NCBI RefSeq assembly: GCF_022458985.1
Contig: NC_061782.1
Span: 13,657,672 to 13,721,671 of the forward strand
Source: Mugil cephalus
Lineage: Eukaryota > Chordata > Actinopteri > Mugiliformes > Mugilidae
Direction of reading: 5' to 3'
DNA length: 64,000 nt
The notes below the pieces were generated by a model that saw only the letters and a program-made list of their open reading frames with translations, searched no databases and was not told where the DNA came from. Of the stretch, positions 1 to 13,400 are shown piece after piece. A program made the translations under genes and the position numbers. Positions within the stretch are counted from its first letter, which is position 1; each line of letters opens with the position of its first letter.

Positions 1-182
1 AACAAAGGCTGCAGAAGAGAGAGGAAATCTGAAAGAGGTGGAATAAAGGTTGGATGAGGAGACATCAGCCAGATGGAAGGCGGAAAGAAGAAAGAAGTGT
101 ACGAACAGAAAGAATGAGCATGTGCCTCACGCGCACGTGCCAGTGCATGTGAAGTGTGTTCATCAGAGCTCACTTGCCTGCT

Positions 183-219
<37 letters not shown>

Positions 220-2702
220 ACCAGACTGAGTAAGCCTCCCTTTATTTGCTGTAAGGATTAAGGGGACGGTTCCAACACATGCACATTCTCGGGCTTAACG
301 CGGTGCCAGACTCCGAGGCTCATACACAAGGGGGTGTGTGGGGAAAAAAAAAAAAAAACTGAACGCTAGCACACGGCTGCAGAAATGACGAGCACATTCG
401 ACGGCTCTCGTTGAAGGCTCCACCGCAGGATCGGACGCGAAGGCGACAGTTTATCACTCGTGTGGGGAAACTTCAAAGGCCGAGACGTAGCGTCGACACC
501 TCGAGAGGGCCCCGCTTTGCGATTAGAGCAGAAATTTCATAGCTCTCGCTCTAAAACTGGAGACCGCCGAACAAAGTTCCTTCTATTATCTCACGGCCGT
601 GTGCTGCCGCGAGAGGAAGCTTAACCCGATGCGGTCGCACAGGTCAAACACTATCATACCGATTCCTTGCGTTTGAGTAGCTGCTAATCTCTGCTAGCTC
701 AGGACTGGATTATCCAATTAAAAAACTCTGGCCCTTAGAATGACCCACTCAGCGGTAAGCACAGAGGTACGTACGACTCCCAGGAGGTAGGATAAAAGGA
801 CCGGGAATTAATTTTTGGGTAAGAGATGGACAAAGATTTTTAGTAATTACGTTTTTGTACCATATCAGAGATAAAGTGGTTGACACTCCACCTAAATTTC
901 TTTTATTGAATTCTTTTAATCTTTTACACCATGTCTTGGCTCTCTCACTACAAAGGTAGCCTCGCTGGTTGAATTATGGTGGATTCTCGCAACACTATGC
1001 AACACTAAATCAAGGCAGCTTCTCACAGCTGGAATTAGTTGATGAGTCGATTCGTCAATCTCCTGTGTATTGTGCATCCCCTTGTATCACATACCCTTGC
1101 TTTTATCATCCATACGTGTCTATGTTTTATCCAGGGGCATGAATTTATCTGCTACCATCTCCCCCTCCCCTCCTATCCCACCTCTCTCTTGTTTCTGTTT
1201 CTCCGCCTCGACAAAACTCAACCAAATACGAGCTGCTCCAGGTTTCAAAGGCGGTAACGATGGCTATTTGATAAAGTTCACGAAAGCTGCATCTGTAGAT
1301 GTCGGAGCCCTGAACTTGAACTTGAGATGTAAAAGATTAAAATTTCTCTGCTGGGCTTTTCTGAGAAAACAAGCTGAATGAGTGGGTACAGATGTAATGC
1401 TTTAACATCTTCTTGAAAGGCTTCTCTTGGATAAAACACTGTATCTTGTCCTACAAATCATATGCAGTGACTGAAAAGAAATAAAGAAAGTGAATCAAAA
1501 TTCACCAGGCTTATGGTCTGTGATCTTAGAACTTTTTGAGACTTGGCTGATCTGCAGAAGTCAGCTCTACTTTGTTTCTACAGCTTTTTAATTCCATCTT
1601 TTCTTGTTCTCGTGATTTTCTTTTGTCTAGGTAGACAGCATCAGTCATCTCTGCACCTACTGGCTGATTTGATCAGAGGAAATTGTTTTAATAATGGAAA
1701 ACCAATTTCCAAAGACTCACTGCAAGAGATGCGGCATGCCCTCACTGATGTTTGTTTACTGCAGGCACTACAGAGTGCAAGAGATTCCTCCTATAAAACT
1801 GTCAGTCAGACGCAGAAAGAGAGACACTCGCATCGTCTTCACATAAACACAAACTTGTGTCTATGACCTATATATGAGTAATTTGGCAGAGCTGCAACTC
1901 TCCCATTTAAGTTTAAACCAGCCTGAGCCTCTATTCTGGTTCCTGGAGCTACAGCAGTACTGTATGCAAAATCCTTTCTGATATCAGCCGTTGTGAAAAG
2001 ATTCATTCTGAAATACCTTCCACACTCTTTCCATAAGAGTAAAGGACTTCTAAATCACAGTGTTGTATGAACAGTTACAGAGGTGCACTAGTTTTCAGAA
2101 ATAGTCTCCAGCATGTAGCCACCTGACCCAACACGCTAGTCTGAATACAAAATAGCAATGAGTTCTTCCACCATCATCATCATCCATTCTCATTTCCACT
2201 ATTCCCTTCACACATTAAATCAACTCCCACATATCAGATGGTGGGCCGCAACGTAATCAAATCGAAACTAGAACGCACTAAAACAATGTCAAACCCTGAC
2301 CTCGACTTTCTGAGAGACAAACACAGCAGTCAACTAGTTTCAGGTCATATTCAGCCCTTTATTAGCGTGAGTGACACACCATCATCCAATCACAGTTCAA
2401 TCCTATACAAGCAAATAACTCACAGGCTACATCTTTTGGAGGTGAAGCAGAATATTGTACATACGATACAGCTTTTCCATGAAGAGCGCCGTTTGTTGTA
2501 TTTGCGCAAATGTGTAACGTACTGTTACTAGAGCTGTCTCTCTCACTCAACTGTTGTTAGTCAATTTAGAGAACCACACAAAACTCAGACTATAGCTTGT
2601 GTGATGCTACTGCTGTGCTCTTTGCAGTGAAGTGAAAGGAGAAAAACATCTCAGGTTACAGAAGGTAAATAAAGACACCGGACAGGATTGAGGAATTACT
2701 CA
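1..2702. other. Non-coding stretch, no gene seen
   Basis: No ORF here has a recognisable domain, and no chain of exons could be built on either strand. The stretch contains a (TG)n microsatellite near 186-219 and an A-run near 344-358. The longest open frames (about 100 codons at 1070-1381, 1543-1866 and 2238-2531) have compositions expected of random reading and no similarity I recognise. Confidence 0.5.
186..219. repeat. (TG)n microsatellite
   Basis: An uninterrupted run of TG dinucleotides, about 17 units, in non-coding sequence. Confidence 0.95.
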
Positions 2703-3140
2703 ACAATTCAATGTTCCGCTGGAAATGTCTTTGGACTTGGCATTTATGTGAATGTTCCTAAGACACGTGCATGTACTAGAGTACCCCCCCCCCACACACA
2801 CACACACACACCACACCCCCAACACTCCTCCAATAGCAATGACACTCCTTGACGGTAGCAGCCTGACACACAAGGTGCACAAGGTGTCGACCTGGCCTCC
2901 AGATTCCCTAGATCCCAAACTGATCAAGGATCTGTGGGATGATCTGGAATAGGCCTGATCCACAGAGGCCCCTCCCCTCAACCCAGAGACCCCCATTAAC
3001 AGCATCCTGTTACCAGGCACCACAGGACACCCTCAGGAGGTCCATGTCCATTCTCTGTTGAGTCACAGCTGTTTTGGAGGCACAACTGAGACCTACACAA
3101 TATAAGGAAGGTGGTCATAATGTTATGCCTGATCAGTGTA
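2703..3140 (+). mobile_element. Tc1/mariner-like remnant, family A copy 1
   Basis: This is a decayed 3' part of a Tc1-like element. An open stretch near 2890-2950 reads TWPPDSLDP followed by LIKDLWDDLE. That matches the WPxxSPDLNPIExLWDxLE signature near the C-terminus of Tc1-type transposases, with the key residues decayed. The right end is a terminal-repeat sequence, TCATAATGTTATGCCTGATC, ending in GTGTA, which recurs at the ends of the other family A copies. A C-run and a (CA)n tract at about 2783-2812 interrupt it. The transposase cannot be functional. Confidence 0.8.
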
Positions 3141-5475
3141 TTCAATAATCTCATTGGTTAATCACTGTTTGCCATCTTTGTTTAGACTGATGTATTATTT
3201 TGCTCGTTGCAGCTAGAAAAGTCTCCCATCACTAAACGACAGCCAGGCTCAGATGGCAGAACTTTTTCTCCTGTATGTGAAAGCAGCATAACAGTAACAC
3301 CTGAGAAAATGTATGATTTATTAGCAGAAATCTAAGATAGACAACCTGATCAGATGCCCCCGTGGGCTAAGACGAAAGGTTGAAAATATGTCATCATAAA
3401 TAGAAACTCAGATAAGTTATGCACAGGCTCTGCCAATAAGCCTCGGCCTGTCCACAGAGAGAGAGAGCAGGTTAAACGTGTCTACAAGAGCGTGCCCGTG
3501 ATGCAAGCAGGACGCAACCCGGGCCGCTTTGAACCAAAGCATCATGCGGCCTTGTTGTCCCACACCTTCTTGCATGAAAGGCGAGCCAAGGAGAAGAGAC
3601 GCATGAGCGGATGGAGGCGAGAGCCAAGCTGTAAAGCGGACAAGAGAAAAGGGGGGAGAAAAAAATACGCTTTTACAACGATGGATGGCTTAAACTCCTG
3701 CTGCCGATTTGAGAAAGTGCACAAATACGGCTTCGCTGTATCCTGAAGGTCACAGTAACCGCAGCTTTAATAATAAATCTCGCAATAAAGATTTTCCCTG
3801 ATAGGCTTTTGAAGAACATTTCGCATGCAACGCGAAAGGTGGGAAAAACCTTTTTGTGTTTAAAAATAAATAAATAAATCAATGATGTTTTATTCGACAG
3901 CAGCACAAACTCCATTGACTTTCTCTCTCAAGGATCTTCTGTGCCTTTCATTTTCACCTTTATAATAGGATGTACTGTAGTGAACAAAGCTCACCAATTG
4001 CTTTCAACCTCTGGTCACAACCGGAAGATTTTTTTCCCAGTAATACCTCTGCCATTACTCTGACTTTCGCTGAAGGTCGCGCAGCTCACAATGAGCTCCC
4101 ACCACCTCACAAAGCTCCCGCATAAAGACACAAGTTATGGTTTCTCTATTTTTGGGGTCAGCGCTTTCATGAGCACAGGTTTTTGGCCCGGAGAGAAAGA
4201 GAGGCAGTTGGTGGACGGGGAACAAAGGAGCAGGAGAACAAATGAATAGAGGAGCTGAATAATTTAATTTGGAGAGCAGAAATGTCATCTCAATTAGACC
4301 GTGAGATGAACTCGGCACCCTGCGTGCGCGCACGCACACAAGCGCGGGCTCGCCGCGTGGCGTGTTGTGGGAAATAAAAGTCACTCGAGTCAGAGGAACA
4401 GATGAAAACAGTGAAAGAGAAGAGAAAAAGAGACGGGGAGAGCCATCTGCCTCTCGCATTAGTGCATTAGGAAGCGTGGCCCGGCTCCGAGAGAGCGGTG
4501 CTCGAAGATAAAACAAACCTCACACGCCGACTCGTACGCCCGTGAAATAAGACCTGTGAAGGCATTTGACAGCTCGGAAACCACATTTACACCATCTCAG
4601 TGTCTCTCCATCCCTCCGTAGCTTGCGGAGCTCGGCGCGGCACACTCAGCGAGAGGGATGGGGAGAGCGGCGGAGGATGAATGGTCTGATTAATGCAACT
4701 CTCATCCCTGCTCTAATCCCCGATTCAAGCACCTGTCAAAACAGGAGCTTTCACGTTCACGTGTGAAAACCTCCACTTAAATCGCACGCTGGAGGTGCAC
4801 GAAGGTCGCTCAGCAAAGATACACGGCCGCGCGAAAAAGACGCACCCCTAAGATTAGAGGCTTTGTAGCGCAGAGAAGCAGATGACTGAATTCTTAGGGC
4901 AACGCGGCTAAAACCAGATGTCCAATTTTTTTTTTTTTTTTCTTTTTTCCCCCCCTGACCCATCCGGCATGTGGCAGGACATTTATTCCGCCACAACACA
5001 AGGCGCACATTCTCATTTCATTTATAAGTACTGACAGCTCTATCTCCTCATCTCCTGTAGTCCACATCTCAATCACCAGCCCCAGGAACGCGTGCAAACA
5101 GAGAACAAATCCCAGGCTCTGGGCAGATTAGATGCAGGTTACGTTGACACCTTGGCTGAAAAGCACAGTAAATCTGACGCATTCTCAACGCAGCTGGCAC
5201 GCGTCTACAAGTTATATCAGCCCCCCAGCCGAGCACAAGATTTAGTCTGTCAGCCACAAATGAATCATGACCTGGCACCACAACAAGCAACAGCGGAGGG
5301 AACCGTCATGCCACGAGGACATTCATTTTTATCAGATTGCGGAAGAAATCGGTTTCAAAAAACAGGATTAATGAGTTATCTGAATAACTTGAATAACATG
5401 AGCAAAACCTAGACCTCCCACATATCTACAAAAGAAACTCGAGTCTGGCTACATCATGCTAATGTTTATGCCAGC
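3141..5475. other. Non-coding stretch with CNE-like part (4240-4760)
   Basis: No gene is visible. The part at about 4240-4760 is unique, of balanced GC, and carries homeodomain-type cores such as TCAATTAGA and TGATTAATGC. It resembles a conserved non-coding element, which is inference only. A T-run with a C-run lies at 4926-4955. Confidence 0.35.
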
Positions 5476-5663
5476 CAGTGTCTGTGGGATGATCCACAGA
5501 GGCCCCTCCCCTCAACCCACAGGACCCAAAGACCCCCGCTAACAACATCCTGTTGCCAGACACCACAGGACACCCGCAGAAGGTTCTCTGATGAGTCACA
5601 ACTGTTTAGGAAGACCTACACAATATTAGAAAAGTGGTCATAATGTTTTGCCCGATCAGTATA
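5476..5663 (+). mobile_element. Tc1/mariner-like remnant, family A copy 2
   Basis: This short 3' fragment shares with copy 1 the segment running from the GATCCACAGAGGCCCC block through TGAGTCACAACTG to the terminal repeat TCATAATGTTTTGCCCGATC. Only the last part of the transposase region and the right terminal repeat remain. It is orientated like copy 1. Confidence 0.8.
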
Positions 5664-7863
5664 TATATGTACAGTATACATGATGATTTTCATACATGAT
5701 GATGAATCACGAACCAGCATCCTAGGTGGCTGTGTACTTCTTGTATACATGCTGATTACACAGAGTGTTAGCCAGTCCACGAGAAAATTAAAAAAGCTTA
5801 TGGCTCCCTATTGCATACAACGATTAAGTCATAATTAAGCTGGCTTCCCCAGTGCTGGAGGTACGTTTCACTCTGAGCCAAAATGTTGGAATGATAGACC
5901 GACAGGTATCGATCCATCCGGACATCCAGGACAACTAACACCATCTATTTATATTCTTTGTTACGGTTAGCAGAGACACGAGAAAGACAACTCATTTACT
6001 CTTGTTATTCAAACTCATTCATTATCCGTAAAAACACAGAAGTGATATTTATTTTGCATGCTAGAGGTAATGAAAAGAACATTACACGAGGGACTGCAAT
6101 CAAGGTTTTGAGTCTATCAAACTGGGGTATTATTCAGTCCTTTATTCTTGTGTGTTTCTCGCAGCGTTTCCCATGCGGCTGTCACGCCATGTGTGAGGTG
6201 TTTCTCGGGGAGGGGGGATGGAGATGAGAGGCGTGGTTGGTTCCATGACTAAAACAAGCCCAGAGACCCATCCAGATGCCTCATCTGAATAAATAAGTCT
6301 TTTTAATCAATAAGTCATCCGCCCTCTGTGAGGAGTACTCAGGCTTCACAATCAGCCAAGATAAATACGCTCACACTTACTGTATACAAGGACCAGCATA
6401 TGAACACATTTATAATCACGGAGTGTGAGAGAGGAGAAATAAACTGCCAACTGCCAAAAACAAAAACATGTTCAAATCCTCCAGGATAGAGAAAGCTTTT
6501 ATTCACATGGTGGAAAACTGCTATTATGGAAATATTTTCTCAAAGGGAATATTTTTCTTCAGATCTGGGTCCAAATTTGGAACAAGCTTAACAATACACT
6601 GTGTTAATTAAGGCTCAGATGAGATACTGTACAAAGTCAGTCAGTGCATAAATATAAGTAATTAGATTTCATAATCTGATGAAAACACATGTGTGTAGGT
6701 TGTAGGTTAAATAATAATAACCCGTAGACTAACGGCAACAACACAGTAAAAACTTGACATTTCTGTGCTGTTTCTCCATCACTGTTTTTTTTTTAATACT
6801 TTACTTATTTTTAACACTGAGCACGTTGGCAGAATGAAAACATGATCTACAGTTTTGGTTCTCATCCATTGTCGATTTATGCCGACTTTTCTGACCTACG
6901 GTTTCTGCAGCCATTAGCATTCATCGTGTCACTGTAGCAACGAACAACTAAAGAGAACTGTGTTCATTAACATATAGACAAAGTGCAGGGTGGAAGTGTG
7001 CTGGTTTCAGTTTAAATATTCCTCTCTACTGGCCTTTTTCACGGCAGACATTTTGAATTGTCATATCAGGAAGAGCACAGGTGTTACTAATCACATTAGC
7101 AAAGTCTCTTCTATTTATGAGTCCCAGCAAGCTGTGACGATATGAAAGTGTGCCAGTACGAGCCCTGCATTTTATTCAACTGTGGTTGTTTACTGTGTTG
7201 ATGAGAAGACTCAATGGGTACTAAAAGAGGAAGCTTTCAGAACATTCAGAGTTCACACATTGTCAGGTGCAATGCTTCCAGAAAACGGTGGAGACATTCA
7301 GTTTTTTTGGTGATGGAGGATAAGTTCGCATGTGGTATTGTTTTTTGGTCACAATTTTATATGTATGAGGAAAATGTTGATATCCTCAATGGCCTTATGT
7401 TGTCATCATAGTTAGCTTGCTAAATTGTTAGTCTCTATTGTTTCTAGATGCTAACAGGCGCAGCGTTCTCACAACCTACTGCCGATGTTATCACTGGAGA
7501 GCAGAGCATTTCATGTCATGTCTGTCAAGGACTTTCCATGTTGTAATCACAAAATCAGGACATATCAAATGGAACTCACAAGTGCCATTTGAGGGCAGAA
7601 TTGTTATTCACACCGGTGCATTTCTCACTGTGACACGTCAAAAAGTCTTCAGTGAATCACCCTTGTTTGACTGACAGTTGCCACAGGCAAGATTTCTCAA
7701 CTCCAGCTCCAAAATAATCCAGAGCAAGAGTAACCTGCCAAGAGTTACTCAAAAGACTGAAAAGTTATAGTTGGTTGTTTATTAAGTTTCATTGTAAGTT
7801 CTAATTTGTTAACCATGTTGCCTTGTGATAACATCCTTATCTAATTTAGGCAAGAATATGATA
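5664..7863. other. Non-coding stretch, nothing recognised
   Basis: AT-rich unique sequence. Open frames of 65-89 codons (5958-6227, 7214-7411, 7438-7674) show no domain, no convincing splice context and no similarity I know. No repeat family was recognised apart from short TA-rich runs after 5660. Confidence 0.45.
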
Positions 7864-8321
7864 TACACTGATCAAGCATAACATTACAGGGTGTAGGTCT
7901 TTCTTGTGCCTCCAAAACAGTTTTGACTCACCGGAGAATGGACATTGGCCTTCTGAGGGTGTCCTGTTGTGTCTGTTGTTAGTGGGGGTCTTTGGGTCCT
8001 ATGGGTTGAGGGGAGGGGCCTCTGTGGATCAGCCTTGTTCCAGTGCATCCCACAGATACTTGATCAGTTTGGGATCTAGTGAATTTGCAGGCCAAGTCAA
8101 CACCTTGTGCTGTTTTTAATTTCTTTAACTGTGTTTGTTTGTGTCTGTGTCAGGCTGCATCCTGCTGGGGATGGCTGCTGTCAACAAGGAGTGTCATTGC
8201 TATGGGGCAGGGGTGCCTGGTCTGGCCTAGGTGAGTGATACATGTCTAAGTATCATCCATATTAATGCCAGGTCTTAAAGTTTCCCCGCAGAATACAATA
8301 ATATTGTGGCTGACCGGTGTA
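7864..8321 (-). mobile_element. Tc1/mariner-like remnant, family A copy 3
   Basis: Both ends are present: TACACTGATCAAGCATAACA at the left and TGACCGGTGTA at the right. The body is the reverse complement of copy 1, including the AP-1-like TGACTCA, the GAGGGGAGGGGCCTCTGTGG block and the region encoding the degenerate Tc1 C-terminus. At about 460 bp it is far shorter than a complete Tc1-like element (about 1.3-1.6 kb), so it is an internal-deletion derivative and cannot encode a transposase. Confidence 0.8.
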
Positions 8322-8493
8322 CAAGCAAACTTGCTGTTAAAGTATGCTGTTAATTTTTATTTGAGAAATTAGAGAAACTAATTACCATCTCATTTTGGAA
8401 ATTGCTGCTTGCAGACTAATGTTGTGGCTGATGAGTGCACATATCAGTGATTTGTGTTTGTTAATACACTACACTACACAAGGCCTATCAAGA

Positions 8494-10415
8494 AGACTAT
8501 ATTACAAAGCAGGATAATAGCCAATTCATAAAAAAAAAAGCAAAGGGCTTCTCAAATTATCTGATTCTAAACTAATTAGTGAAACCTTTAGACATTTCTA
8601 TACAAAATTATATCAGTCGGAACAAGCTAATAATGCTAAAACACTAATGGAAGCTTTCTTATCTGACCTTGATCTCCCAACCATATCGCAAGATCAGAAT
8701 TCTAAATTAATGCACCACTCTCAGCAGCTCAACTGCGTGAGTTCATTCAACTCCTTCGAGCAGGCAAAGCACCAAGCAGTGATGGTCTCAGTAGCGAGAT
8801 GTATAAGGAATTTCAAAGTCTTCTATTGGAGCCAATGACGAATATGTGTAACTACTCCTTTGAATGCGGCACCCTCCCACCGTCATTAAGGGAAGCCAAT
8901 ATTTCATTAATTCTTAAAGAGGGGAAATGTTCTGTTGAATGTGGATTTAAAAATCTTTCCAAAGTTTTAGCTAGATGCTTAGAAGGCCTTCTACCAATCA
9001 TAGTGAAGGATGGATTTATTAAGGGTCATAGTTCTTACAACAACATTATTTGGGTACTTGGACAGTGAGAAATAGATGGGCTTATGATTTCCCAAAATGT
9101 GGAAAAAGCTTTCAACTGAGTCGAATGTTCTTACTTATTTTTTACACTTGATAGGTTTGTTAGACGGGTGAAGGTCCTGTATACCCAACCAATGGCAGCA
9201 GTCATAAACAACGGACTTTAATGGCTGGATCGGATGTGGGCAAAAAGTTACATAAAATTACATTATATACAGACAATGTGCTGTTGTTCATGTTAATCCT
9301 CCTCTCTACCAGTCCTTCATGTTTTTCAGATTATTGACCGGTTTGCTGCCTTTCTAGATTTTTCCAAATCAGAGGCAATGTCTCTAGGTAATATCCACCA
9401 GACAATCCCATTCAAGTGGTCCCCCAAATGTTTCATAATACTTAGGTATAGGTATTACATCTAAATTCAATCAGTCGTCTCAAGCCAACGTTAACCCACT
9501 ATTGTTAAATTTTAAATTAGACAAGATTTGAGAGATGGGACAATCTTCCCATATCATGGCTGGGCCGAATCTCACTTCTGAAAATGAATATCCTTCCACA
9601 TTTGCTCTTTCCAATACAGATGATTCCCGTCGTATTCAATCATAAAACTGAAGGACATCTGGGACACTGCAAGGAGTTTGTAACCAGGCAAGAGCAATGC
9701 AATTTAAGATACTGCACAGAGCACAGGTTGGCCCAAACTGTCTCTCCAAATACAGGAAGGTTGTCTCTCCATTTTGTCTTAAATGTAAGACAGAACTTGA
9801 TCTTACTCACTGATTTCTGGTCCTGCAAAAATACAAAAATATTGGGGTGGTGTTATGTTTGCAATGCAGAAGGTTCTGAGGAAGGAGCTTGAACTGGACC
9901 TGGTTTCCCTCCTTCTGTGTCTTCCCAGTGACCATGTAACTGATATACGGGAAAAGAACTATATATTGTTGAGGACATTTTGTACCAGGAAAAATATTCT
10001 TCATCGTTGGATCTCAGTTAGATAAGCGCCCCTCAGTGGTGGGATGGCATAAGACAACAATGGAATACAAACCTCTGGACTTTCACATACATCTTCTGCA
10101 CTCCAAAACAAATGCCTATTATATGGAAACCATTTCTTCACTATATTAATGTAAATATTTGTGCTATACTAACAAGAGCATTTGCATAAAACTGTATTGC
10201 ATAAAATATGTATTATTTTCTCTTTCTTTAGCTCCCACTGTATTTCACTCCATAGTGTGAATGTCACATTTACCTGGAACTGATCTTCCCATTTTTTGGT
10301 TTTTGCTTGTTGTTTTGCTTGTTGCTGTTTTGGTATTTTGTGCTTTGTCTGGTCATGTCGTCTGTATGTTTGTTTAAATAAAATTAATTTAAAAAAAAAA
10401 AAAAAGACTATATTA
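8494..10415 (+). mobile_element. 5'-truncated L1/Tx1-type LINE with target-site duplication
   Basis: An identical 11-bp direct repeat, AGACTATATTA, flanks the insertion at 8494-8504 and 10405-10415. The element ends at its 3' side in an A-run (10391-10405), as expected from target-primed reverse transcription. Inside, broken frames give reverse-transcriptase motifs. These are a GKAPSSDGLSSEMYKEF block near 8770-8815, LPPSLREANISLILKEGK near 8870-8925, a SKVLARCLEGLLPIIVK block near 8955-9010, and YTDNVLLF near 9266-9289 where an active enzyme has [FY]xDD. Frame changes between blocks and the lost second aspartate show it is dead. The clade call (L1/Tx1) rests on remembered motif similarity. 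Confidence 0.88.
8647..9277 (+). pseudogene. Decayed reverse transcriptase of the LINE
   Basis: This is the reverse-transcriptase part of the LINE insertion. One frame carries the domain 0/1-like GKAPSSDGLSSEMY motif. After a frame change it continues to LREANISLILKEGK, where a deletion joins to SKVLARCLEGLL. The catalytic box reads YTDN at 9266-9277 instead of YADD or FADD. Stops and frameshifts throughout mean no product. The domain would copy LINE RNA into DNA at the nicked target in an intact element. Confidence 0.75.
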
Positions 10416-13400
10416 AACATTATTAACACTTTGATGTAGCTTACGCAACCTTTAAAACCTCTCCTTTGTGGTTAATTAATGTTCCCGTTTTGATGTTTCA
10501 AATCATTTTTCAGCTCCACTGGTTGAACCGCATAAAAAGCACTAATAGTCCTATGAAGCATCGTCCTGTGAAGCTGTAACTCCGTGACTTGAACGTTGTT
10601 TTGCATTTCAGTCACCTTCAGTATGTCTGCTGGATTGGTGCCAAGTCTTTGTTACTGGCTGCTATAGAGATATCGCCAGCAGCCGTCGCAGGAACAATGG
10701 AAGGAGGAGAGGAGGGGAGAAATGGCAAAAGACAGACAGTTTGAAAGGGGGAGGGATAAGAAGAGCTATTTTTTCACTGTCTGTTCTTCAGGTTCAAAGA
10801 GTCAACAGGTGAAAAGGGAGCGCAGCTGTCCTGGGAGGAGGGCCGGGACGCTACGCAATTTTGGATGAAGGCTGATGTCAAAATGACAACCGTTCTCTTC
10901 TCCATCCTCATCTCTCTCTTATAAAGATTACAGCTATATAGTCATGAATATTTCATTTTCACACTTCTGAAAAGAGAAGTGTGCCGTTTGTACTCTCTGC
11001 ATACTAACAAGGAGCTCTTCCACTTTTTGTGGAAAGAAAAATCATCTGGCGAAGTCAATAGATGTGATGAGGAATGAGGATGAGGGATGAAAATCAGGGC
11101 GAGCTTCATCAGCAAAACCAAATTTGCTCTCTGCACCGCTGAATGAACAACTTTGCAGCATTAATTTCACTTTATTGGAAAAAGGTAGCTCAGAGTGAGG
11201 GCCGCCACTGCTTAGCGGGTTTAGTGAGTTTTAAATGGAAACTCTCCCAGGCTATGAACAGCCCACTAAGCTTCGATTGGGGTCGTGGCCTGTCTGCGTC
11301 GTGCACGAGGACACCGAGCTGTCTCCGTTTGTTCCTTCTTCCTGACGGCCATCTTAACTGAAACTCACGGAGAGGGTTTGACTTTGAAAAGTAATCAAAA
11401 CATTGTGGGCAAAAACGTTGGCATAGAGCGCACTGATTAGATGTCAAGATGATTGCAGTTTTAATATATTATACTTTGTAATAATATACTGTGGTCTCAA
11501 AGCCATGTTGATCATCCTAGTTTTATTTTTGACAATACCAGGAACAGACTTAAAAAAGTGGCCAGGGGCAGATAAACCCAGTTCATATTTACAGTTGCTG
11601 CATCTATCGAAGTCCATGTGAATCCCGAGATAGTCCAGACTGGACCGAATTTCCAGTCAGATTGAGAGTGGTTTTATAATCTATTCAATCATGCTGATCT
11701 ACTTCAAATTGAAGTAGATGAAAATTTCTTTCATTTCTTTCTGTTAAAATCAGGTCAATCTTGGTCATCTTCTTTCACTGAAGTTTTTAAAGGCAAAATA
11801 AACTTATTACACTGTATTTCTGGCAGATTAATTGGCAGAACCACTTTTGGGCATGTCAAAATGACATTATGATGGATCTGTTAGGACACATAAATTCTAA
11901 ATTATTAAGTTTGTGCAAACAGAAAGTAAAAGTTCTACTAACTTTGCGAGTTGCATCAAAGCAGTTTTTCTCTTTAGCCAGTTCGTGTGATGTTAAGCTT
12001 GATCTCCGAGCTGATTGAAAGAACCCTATAGAAACATCCCACGTGATGACGTGATGTTAAGATTTGCTTTTAGAATCAAATTTGTTACTTTTGGAGCACT
12101 GTAGAGAAAATAATTTTTTGACAATATATAGCTCATTATGTGATGAGAGGTGTGCGAGTGTTGGAGATAGATGTGATTTACACAAAAGGTGAAACTGTTA
12201 CTTGTGAGTGAACTGAAATCAAGAATTACTTCAACACTGTCATAAATTAGAAGAAAGTGGCAAGAAAAAATTAAATAAATGTCAAGGTTTGTTCTTTAAG
12301 TGTTCAATTACATTGTAAAAGTCTATTTTCTAAATACATGAATTCCAACTCCATGAGAGATCAAGTGGTTTTGAGTTCTGCTGTTAAATGAGCTGCTTTA
12401 ATTTCATTTTTTTCCTAAAGTCTCTAAGACTAAAGCTCTGCCATTTATTCCCTCTTCTTGTTTTGATGTACAATTTTATCACTTCAGAGAAGCACAAAGC
12501 AAGAGCACCATAAAAATTCACCTGAAGTCGAGTAGAGATAGAGAATTAACCATAAACACAAAAAAAAAAAAAAACTTTGTTTATTTTAAAGATTGTATAT
12601 CACGCGCCCCAGGCCTCCACCTGCAGTCGAGATAAATAAATCTGGTTTACAGTTTATCGGGCCTGACAGGCCTCTTTTTCCTCTCAGCTCTCCTCATTAC
12701 GCCTTCATAAACTCCAGGAACTGAAATCTTTGAATGAAGGAGATTGCTGATGTGATATCAGGCCTGCCTATGACCCCGCTTTCTCTTATGCAATTCATTA
12801 CTACATCTATCAGTCTCCTCTAATATTCTTTTGCATGGTTTCCTCTTTTTGCCTCTAGTCGTTTTTTATCTCTCAGATCAGCCGTTTTCTCTTTGTACAC
12901 TTTCCCATCATATTTCAGAGGTGTGTGTGTGATTCATAAAACATCCAAGGACATTCCCGCGATGTGTTCGTGAGTCCAAGGAGAAAATCAGCATGGTGCA
13001 GCTGAGGCCTAAATCTGTCTCTAACTCTTAATTAAACCATGGGCTCTAGTGGCCCTAACTTATTAAAGACCTAGAGTATGTAACACCAGCTCACACACAC
13101 ACACACACACACACACAGATGTAGTCACACATAAGCTGACAACATCCCACCTTTAAGCTACCGATGATTTCATGCATCTCAATATTTCACCTTCCGCTGC
13201 TGCTTAGTGACCCACTTGCAGAGAAATAAATTATTCCCTGGGCTCTTTTAACTTGCACGTAGGGAGATTCGGCAGGATGGCTACTACGTAAAGATTACAG
13301 ATTTAAAAATAGTTTTAATAGAACATGTGCTTTATTACTTTACAAGGCGCACGTGGCAAGGAAAGAGGCTGAGAAGTTTAAAGAAGCAGAGCAGTGATGT

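Noticed and set aside
2700-3023. 107-codon minus-strand open frame
   Set aside because: It is antisense to a Tc1 family A remnant and its CVCVCVGGG run comes from a (CA)n tract.
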